A program made the translations under genes and the position numbers. Of a stretch of DNA of 62,794 bases, positions 57,775 to 62,794 are shown one piece after another. Source of the DNA: Rhodobacterales bacterium 56_14_T64 (GTDB lineage: Bacteria > Pseudomonadota > Alphaproteobacteria > Rhodobacterales > Rhodobacteraceae); assembly GCA_002162795.1 (NCBI GenBank), contig MAAY01000105.1, positions 1 through 62,794 of the forward strand. Direction: 5' to 3'. Position 1 is the stretch's first letter, and every line of letters starts with the position of its first letter. Below the pieces are notes generated by a model. That model saw only the letters and a program-made list of their open reading frames with translations. It had not been told where the DNA came from and ran no database searches.

Positions 57775-59307
57775 ATGACCGGTAGCGCCACCTCTCCTGG
57801 CATTCTTCGGTTGCCATTGTTTCTGTTGATATGGGGCATTGCAGCCTTGGCGATGTGGGTGCCGGCCACCCATGCCGTCATCCTGAACGATCACCCGACC
57901 TCGCGCAGTTTTTTCTATTCGGGCATTGTTGGGCTCATGCTGGTGACCTTGATCGGCTTGTCGCTGTCCAACCGGGTGCCACGATATGGGATGCTGGGCC
58001 AGTTGCTGTCATTGCTGGCCACCTTTGCGATTTTGCCGTTGTTCCTGGCAATCCCTACCTATGACGCTTTGCAAAACACCAGCTATCTGAACGCCTATTT
58101 CGACATGGTCAGCGCCATTACCACCACAGGGGCTGACATTTTTGCGGATCCTAATCGCCTGCCGGCCAGCCTGCATCTATGGCGCGCCCAAGTGGGATGG
58201 ATGGGTGGATTATTGATGTGGATTGCAGCTTCGGCGGTGCTGGCGCCATTGTCACTGGGTGGGTTCGAAGTGACCGCGCGTGGAGAGCCGGGCCGCGGCA
58301 CCACAACCCCGGCCCACATGCAGCAAGGCGACCCTCGGCGTCGGTTGGTGATGGTCACCCAGGCGCTGGTGCCGATTTATGTCGGCCTGACTTTAGCGCT
58401 GTGGGTTTTGTTGATGATGACCGGCGAGAAAAGCCTGACCGGATTGAGCCATGCGATGTCCGTAATGGCCACGTCAGGAATTTCGGCGGTTGGCGGCGTG
58501 GAGAATGCCACCAGTGGCCTGGGTGGTGAAATGGTGATGTTCTTATTCATGTTTTTTGCTCTGTCGCGGCTGACTTTTTCGACCGATACGGCCACTTCTG
58601 GCCATGTCCGACTGGACAAGGATCCCGAGTTCCGTATTGGCCTGATTTTGGTAATTGGTGTGCCGCTGCTGCTGTTCCTGCGTCACTGGTTGGCCGCTTA
58701 TGAGGTGAGCACCACAGAAAACCTACCGCAGGCACTGCATTCATTCTGGGGTGCGGTGTTCACGGTCATGTCATTCCTGACCACCACAGGGTTTGAGAGC
58801 GCCGAATGGGTAGCAGCGCAACAGTGGTCAGGTCTTGGGACGCCCGGATTGATTTTGTTAGGTTTGGCACTTGTTGGCGGCGGCGTTGCCACAACGGCCG
58901 GCGGGGTCAAATTGCTGCGGGTTTATGCGCTTTATCTCAATGGATTGCGAGAGATGGAGCGATTGGTGCATCCCTCGTCCGTTAGCGGCGAAGGGGCTGG
59001 CAACAAACGGCTTCAAAAAGATGGGGCCTTTGTCGCCTGGGTGTTTTTTATGCTGTTTGCGCTGACACTTGCGCTGATCAGCACCAGTCTGGCAGCACTG
59101 GGCTCAGATTTCGATCAGGCGCTGGTCTTGGCCATTGCGACATTATCCACCACTGGGCCACTGATCGAGGTTGCTGGTGAGACACAGATTACGCTGGCAC
59201 TGCTGAAGCCTTCCGCAAAGTTGGTGCTGTGTCTTGCGATGGTATTGGGTCGGCTTGAGACGCTCGCCATTATTGCTCTATTGACACCAAACCTATGGCG
59301 CAACTGA
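57775..59307 (+). CDS. trkH: Trk potassium uptake transmembrane subunit TrkH
   Basis: TrkH forms the potassium-conducting pore in the inner membrane. The 510-residue protein has about ten hydrophobic segments and four selectivity-filter-like loops with TTTGAD, TSGISAVGG, TTTGFESAEW and TTGPLIEVAG, the SKT family hallmark of TTG/TSG turns. The third pore region is followed by GGGVATTAGGVKLLRVYAL. It begins 1 base after trkA. The gap to hfq is 133 bases with no clear terminator. Confidence 0.96.
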   Translation: MTGSATSPGILRLPLFLLIWGIAALAMWVPATHAVILNDHPTSRSFFYSGIVGLMLVTLIGLSLSNRVPRYGMLGQLLSLLATFAILPLFLAIPTYDALQNTSYLNAYFDMVSAITTTGADIFADPNRLPASLHLWRAQVGWMGGLLMWIAASAVLAPLSLGGFEVTARGEPGRGTTTPAHMQQGDPRRRLVMVTQALVPIYVGLTLALWVLLMMTGEKSLTGLSHAMSVMATSGISAVGGVENATSGLGGEMVMFLFMFFALSRLTFSTDTATSGHVRLDKDPEFRIGLILVIGVPLLLFLRHWLAAYEVSTTENLPQALHSFWGAVFTVMSFLTTTGFESAEWVAAQQWSGLGTPGLILLGLALVGGGVATTAGGVKLLRVYALYLNGLREMERLVHPSSVSGEGAGNKRLQKDGAFVAWVFFMLFALTLALISTSLAALGSDFDQALVLAIATLSTTGPLIEVAGETQITLALLKPSAKLVLCLAMVLGRLETLAIIALLTPNLWRN

Positions 59308-59440
59308 GGAATTGTAGGTAACAAGGCAGTATTACCCAATGTTTTATGGTTGGAAACACAGAATTTCTGTGTCCATACTCAAATTATAAAGAGTCGCGCT
59401 GATCTGCAGCGCGCAACAAGAACAAAAGCGAGAACAAACT

Positions 59441-59680
59441 ATGGCTTCGGATCGACAGAACCTTCAGGACGCTTTCCTGAATCATGTGCGTAAAACTAAG
59501 GTCCCAGTTACAATCTTTCTGATCAACGGTGTGAAACTACAGGGCGTGATCACTTGGTTTGACAACTTCTGTGTGCTGCTGCGCCGCGATGGTCAGTCGC
59601 AACTGGTTTACAAACATGCGATCTCGACAATCATGCCGGCCCAGCCGATCAGCCTTTATGAGGGTGAAGACGCCTCTTGA
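59441..59680 (+). CDS. hfq: RNA chaperone Hfq
   Basis: Hfq is the hexameric Sm-like protein that pairs small RNAs with mRNAs. The 79-residue protein has the Sm1 motif ([20 protein letters not shown] with [13 protein letters not shown]) and the Sm2 motif YKHAISTI, with the proximal-face Gln and the YKH signature intact. It lacks the long C-terminal tail of E. coli Hfq, as in other Alphaproteobacteria. It overlaps hflX by one base (TGATG), the classical hfq-hflX pair. Confidence 0.98.
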   Translation: MASDRQNLQDAFLNHVRKTKVPVTIFLINGVKLQGVITWFDNFCVLLRRDGQSQLVYKHAISTIMPAQPISLYEGEDAS

Positions 59681-60951
59681 TGGAGCAAGACAAGATCCGG
59701 ACCCGCGCTTGGGTGCTACATCCGGATATAAAATCAAATAGCAAGCGTCGCCCAGCGGAGCCTGCATTGCAAGAAGGCGTGGCACTTGCCGAAGCCTTGC
59801 CCGATCTGGATGTGATCGGGTCCACAGTTGTGCGCCTACCCAAAGCGCATTCCGGCCACCTATTTGGTAAGGGAAAGATTGAAGAGCTGACTGCTACCTT
59901 CAAAGCCGAAGAGATTGATCTGGTTCTGATCGACGGGGCGGTAACGCCTGTCCAGCAACGCAACCTCGAAAAATCCTGGGACGCAAAGCTACTGGATCGC
60001 ACAGGCCTGATCCTCGAGATCTTCTCGGATCGCGCCCGCACCCGTGAAGGGGTGTTGCAGGTTGAAATGGCGGCGTTGTCTTATCAGCGCACCCGGCTGG
60101 TCAGGGCCTGGACTCACCTGGAACGCCAGCGTGGCGGTTTGGGGTTTGTTGGCGGACCTGGGGAAACCCAGATTGAATCTGACCGTCGTGCCATCGATGA
60201 CCAATTGGTCCGTTTGCGCCGTCAGTTAGACAAAGTCGTAAAAACCCGAACTCTGCACCGCGAGGCGCGGGCCAAAGTTCACTTTCCGGTTGTTGCATTG
60301 GTCGGCTATACCAATGCCGGCAAATCAACGCTGTTCAATCGTCTGACCGGCGCTGATGTGATGGTCAAGGACATGTTGTTTGCCACTCTGGATCCCACCA
60401 TGCGGCGGGTCGAGCTGGAGGACGGGCCGGAAATCATCCTGTCTGACACTGTTGGTTTCATCTCGGATCTGCCAACCGAGTTGGTCGCCTCGTTTCGCGC
60501 CACTCTCGAAGAGGTTCTGGCAGCCGATTTGATTGTGCATGTGCGCGACATCAGCCACGCCGATACCCATACTCAAGCAATGGATGTCAAAAATATTCTG
60601 ACCTCGCTGGGTGTTGACGAAAACCGGGCCCAGATAGAAGTTTGGAATAAGCTGGATCTGTTGCCCGAGGACGAGGCTGAGGCACGTCGTGAGCGCGCTG
60701 ACCGCGAAGACGGGATACACGCGATCTCGGCAGTGACGGGCGAGGGGCTGCCAGCACTTCTACGTGACATAGCTGAAATCCTGCAAGGTTCGCGCCATCA
60801 CGAGACGCTAAATCTTGCGTTTTCGCACGGCAAACAGCGGGCTTGGCTGTTTCGTGAAGATATAGTCCAAGGTGAAGTGCAGACCGAAAATGGGTTTGAG
60901 ATCACCGTTTTGTGGAATGACCGGCAGAAATCCCAGTTCGAGGCGCTTTAA
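59680..60951 (+). CDS. hflX: ribosome-splitting GTPase HflX
   Basis: HflX dissociates stalled ribosomes, notably after heat stress. The 423-residue protein has an N-terminal HflX domain with HLFGKGKIEEL, the helical linker GPGETQIESDRRAIDDQL, then the G domain (about 205-370). G1 is GYTNAGKST, G3 DTVGF, and G4 NKLD. The start is the ATG at 59680 sharing a base with the hfq stop codon; a TTG three bases earlier is the alternative. It is convergent with the penicillin-acylase family gene, 28 bases away. Confidence 0.96.
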   Translation: MEQDKIRTRAWVLHPDIKSNSKRRPAEPALQEGVALAEALPDLDVIGSTVVRLPKAHSGHLFGKGKIEELTATFKAEEIDLVLIDGAVTPVQQRNLEKSWDAKLLDRTGLILEIFSDRARTREGVLQVEMAALSYQRTRLVRAWTHLERQRGGLGFVGGPGETQIESDRRAIDDQLVRLRRQLDKVVKTRTLHREARAKVHFPVVALVGYTNAGKSTLFNRLTGADVMVKDMLFATLDPTMRRVELEDGPEIILSDTVGFISDLPTELVASFRATLEEVLAADLIVHVRDISHADTHTQAMDVKNILTSLGVDENRAQIEVWNKLDLLPEDEAEARRERADREDGIHAISAVTGEGLPALLRDIAEILQGSRHHETLNLAFSHGKQRAWLFREDIVQGEVQTENGFEITVLWNDRQKSQFEAL

Positions 60952-60979
60952 CCCGCCTCGAACACCGGTATTCTTGTCG

Positions 60980-62794
60980 TTACTGCAGCGGTTGAATTCT
61001 AGTAATTCCAACCGCTGCAGCGCGCGCCAAATCAGCATCAAGCGACATCGGAATGTATTCCCCACGTCGCCACAGCTGCGCCATGTCGTCGTAATAGCGC
61101 GACAGGAAATGCCCCGATTGACCAGTGGAAGTGATAAACACCGAGCTGTCAGGGTCGGCAAAATCATAGACCCCACGATAGCCAGCGGAATGTACATTCT
61201 GGAACGGGTTGGGACCTTCGCCCGAGCTTAAACCCCGTTGCAGTGTATTGTCACCACCGCTGGTGGATTGGCGAATATTGACAAAGAACCGCAATAGCGG
61301 CACTGCGCCCAAAGTCTCGTGATCATGAGTGGCCTGATGGGCATCGCCCCAGCGCAGGGACTCCAATGCCGGACCATAGCGTTCTTCGATCCAGATCAAA
61401 GCATCGTCCAGCGCCAACCGTGCCATGTCGGTACAGTTTTCCCGAGGCGCGCTTTGACGGACATCGCACCAGGCGGCAGCACCGTCGATATTGCGAAAAA
61501 CCCGTTCAATGAACAAGGGTTCGACATGTTTGAACTCGCTGGCCAATGGACCAAGTTCGTCGGCAATCAGGCGGACCTGCAAGGCGCGCAGCCAAGCGGC
61601 GTAAATCAAGGGTTCCGGTAAATGCTGGTTCATTTCACCGTTCCACTGCGACAGCAGGTTTAGCGCGATCTGACGTTGGCGTTCCGGGGTCCCTTCGGGG
61701 GCGGCGCTGGAGGTGAACCACAAATCGGCACCGATCAACGGGAGCAGTGTGCGCGCGGTATAAGAAACAGTGTCCAGCTGTGCCTCGATGAAACTGTCGC
61801 GCGTGTGGACTTGACGGGTCTGCATCAGTTTCTGCCAACGATGAATACGCTGGGTGTCACCCCAGTTGTAGGACAGGTGATTGGGAAACGGACGCTCCAA
61901 AATCTTGTTGTTAGTATTGCCGAGGATACCGCCGCGAGGGCTGACAAACTGTGGGTTTGAGGTATAAGGCGCACGCCCCTGCCAGCGGTTCTCGCGGCGC
62001 CAGCCCTGGTTCGGCAGGCGGCCACGGCTTTGGTTTTGGGCATTGCGCTGCGGCACGGCACCGACAGTTTTCAGGGCTATGGTGTCTTGATCTGCCAGCA
62101 CCAGGTTTTGTGGTGGCGCAATGAAAGCTTCGCCCGCAACCATGGCGTCTTGCACATTTTGGCTACGCATCAGTCCAATGGCCGCACTCATCGAGGTGTC
62201 AGCCGGGCTGAGCGCTGTCCATGCAAGGCTGGCGACGTGACCGGGCGGTGTCACGGTTGACAGGCCATAAAGTGACCCCGGCAAAATAGGTCCGTTCTCG
62301 CTCCATCGCAGGGTCAAGGTGATCGGTTGGGCACCTTTGATCTGAATGATCGAGGGGCGAGAGGTGAATCGTTTATAGCCATTGGGCGTTAGGTATTGCT
62401 CAAAATCATCGGGGTTCAGCTTTTCCATGAACAGATCCTGATCATCCACATAAGACGAGGTGATACCCCATCCCAGTACTTCTGACCTGCCCGCTATGAC
62501 TGCTGGGATGCCGGGAACTGTGGCGCCGATCACCCCGCCGGTGGCCAGTTCCATCCGCGCAAGGTACCACAGGGTTGGGGCACTTAATTCCATGTGCGGG
62601 TCATTGGCCAACAGGGTGCCGCCAGCCGCCGAGCGGTCACGGGTCGCAGCCCAGACATTTGACGCCCCCGCCAAGCCACGTGGCGCAAAAGGCGAGAGCG
62701 CGGTGGCCGGCATTGGTTTGGCTTCGGCATAACGGGCGACGCCTGGAAACAGTTGGGCATATTCTGGTAGTGCCGCCACTCCGGTGCCGGGGGC
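60980..62794 (-). CDS. penicillin acylase family N-terminal nucleophile hydrolase, 5' end outside the window
   Basis: The visible 604 codons contain the beta-chain start of an Ntn hydrolase: GASNVWAATRDRSAAGG, whose Ser becomes the nucleophile after autocatalytic cleavage. The conserved Asn-Asp-Pro-His-Met block (LLANDPHMEL), SYVDDQDLFMEKLNPDD and GGILGNTNNKI follow. The frame continues upstream to the window edge, so the alpha chain and signal peptide are missing. Members hydrolyse amides such as penicillin G or acyl-homoserine lactones; quorum quenching is possible in a roseobacter but the substrate cannot be predicted. The last codons lie in a 12-base inverted repeat. Confidence 0.93.
   Translation of the reverse strand, partial: APGTGVAALPEYAQLFPGVARYAEAKPMPATALSPFAPRGLAGASNVWAATRDRSAAGGTLLANDPHMELSAPTLWYLARMELATGGVIGATVPGIPAVIAGRSEVLGWGITSSYVDDQDLFMEKLNPDDFEQYLTPNGYKRFTSRPSIIQIKGAQPITLTLRWSENGPILPGSLYGLSTVTPPGHVASLAWTALSPADTSMSAAIGLMRSQNVQDAMVAGEAFIAPPQNLVLADQDTIALKTVGAVPQRNAQNQSRGRLPNQGWRRENRWQGRAPYTSNPQFVSPRGGILGNTNNKILERPFPNHLSYNWGDTQRIHRWQKLMQTRQVHTRDSFIEAQLDTVSYTARTLLPLIGADLWFTSSAAPEGTPERQRQIALNLLSQWNGEMNQHLPEPLIYAAWLRALQVRLIADELGPLASEFKHVEPLFIERVFRNIDGAAAWCDVRQSAPRENCTDMARLALDDALIWIEERYGPALESLRWGDAHQATHDHETLGAVPLLRFFVNIRQSTSGGDNTLQRGLSSGEGPNPFQNVHSAGYRGVYDFADPDSSVFITSTGQSGHFLSRYYDDMAQLWRRGEYIPMSLDADLARAAAVGITRIQPLQ

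Overview
The window comes from an alphaproteobacterium, almost certainly a marine member of the Rhodobacteraceae (Roseobacter group). The reasons are the gene orders pyrH-frr-uppS-cdsA-dxr-rseP-bamA-skp-fabZ-lpxA-lpxI-lpxB, sciP/ctrA-ligA-recG and ispD-ispF / dusB(nifR3)-ntrB-ntrC-ntrY-ntrX / trkA-trkH-hfq-hflX, together with the DUF1153 (SciP) and DUF1127 proteins and LpxI in place of LpxH. Nearly all of it is core chromosome: I see no rRNA, tRNA, transposase, phage gene, CRISPR array or replication origin.

Layout. 1-4.1 kb: start of an unidentified gene, a small Gly/Ala-rich exported protein, ssb, a secreted lytic transglycosylase, a small membrane protein and a di-haem peroxidase. 4.3-5.7 kb: a TPR-sulfotransferase. 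5.8-13.2 kb (minus strand): a peptide-type ABC importer (fused double ATPase, two permeases, Tat-exported binding protein) behind an AraC-family regulator, with intercistronic hairpins. 13.3-26.6 kb: miaA, then the plus-strand envelope cluster, which moves from UMP kinase and ribosome recycling to undecaprenyl diphosphate, CDP-diacylglycerol, isoprenoid precursor, site-2 protease, BAM/Skp and lipid A synthesis. A 41-residue membrane protein sits unannounced between rseP and bamA.

26.6-36.3 kb: mnmA, the cell-cycle pair sciP and ctrA with a striking inverted repeat in the ctrA promoter, ligA-recG, then a short interval holding an exact alphaproteobacterial LexA box, a 40-residue membrane protein and a row of hairpins ending in a strong terminator. 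After these come a soluble chemoreceptor, a NifU-like scaffold and hisI. 36.3-43.2 kb: gluQ, trmFO, a three-way-junction-like intergenic element, an ECHDC3-like crotonase, a PaaI thioesterase, a DUF1127 protein divergent from a MocR regulator with repeated operator sites, and rplM-rpsI.

43.4-52.9 kb: pncC, pgpA, ispF and ispD on the minus strand, then the nitrogen-regulation operon dusB-ntrBC-ntrYX. Both response regulators lack the sigma-54 GAFTGA loop. 53-56.3 kb: an exported caspase-like protease (caspase, Sel1 repeats, peptidoglycan-binding motif) translationally coupled to a Gly/Ser-rich lipoprotein, and a second lipoprotein. 56.4-62.8 kb: trkA-trkH potassium uptake, hfq-hflX, and a penicillin-acylase family protein cut by the right edge.

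The least explained parts are the LexA-box small protein plus structured RNA after recG, the three-way-junction element upstream of trmFO, the periplasmic caspase/lipoprotein pair, and the small membrane protein between rseP and bamA.
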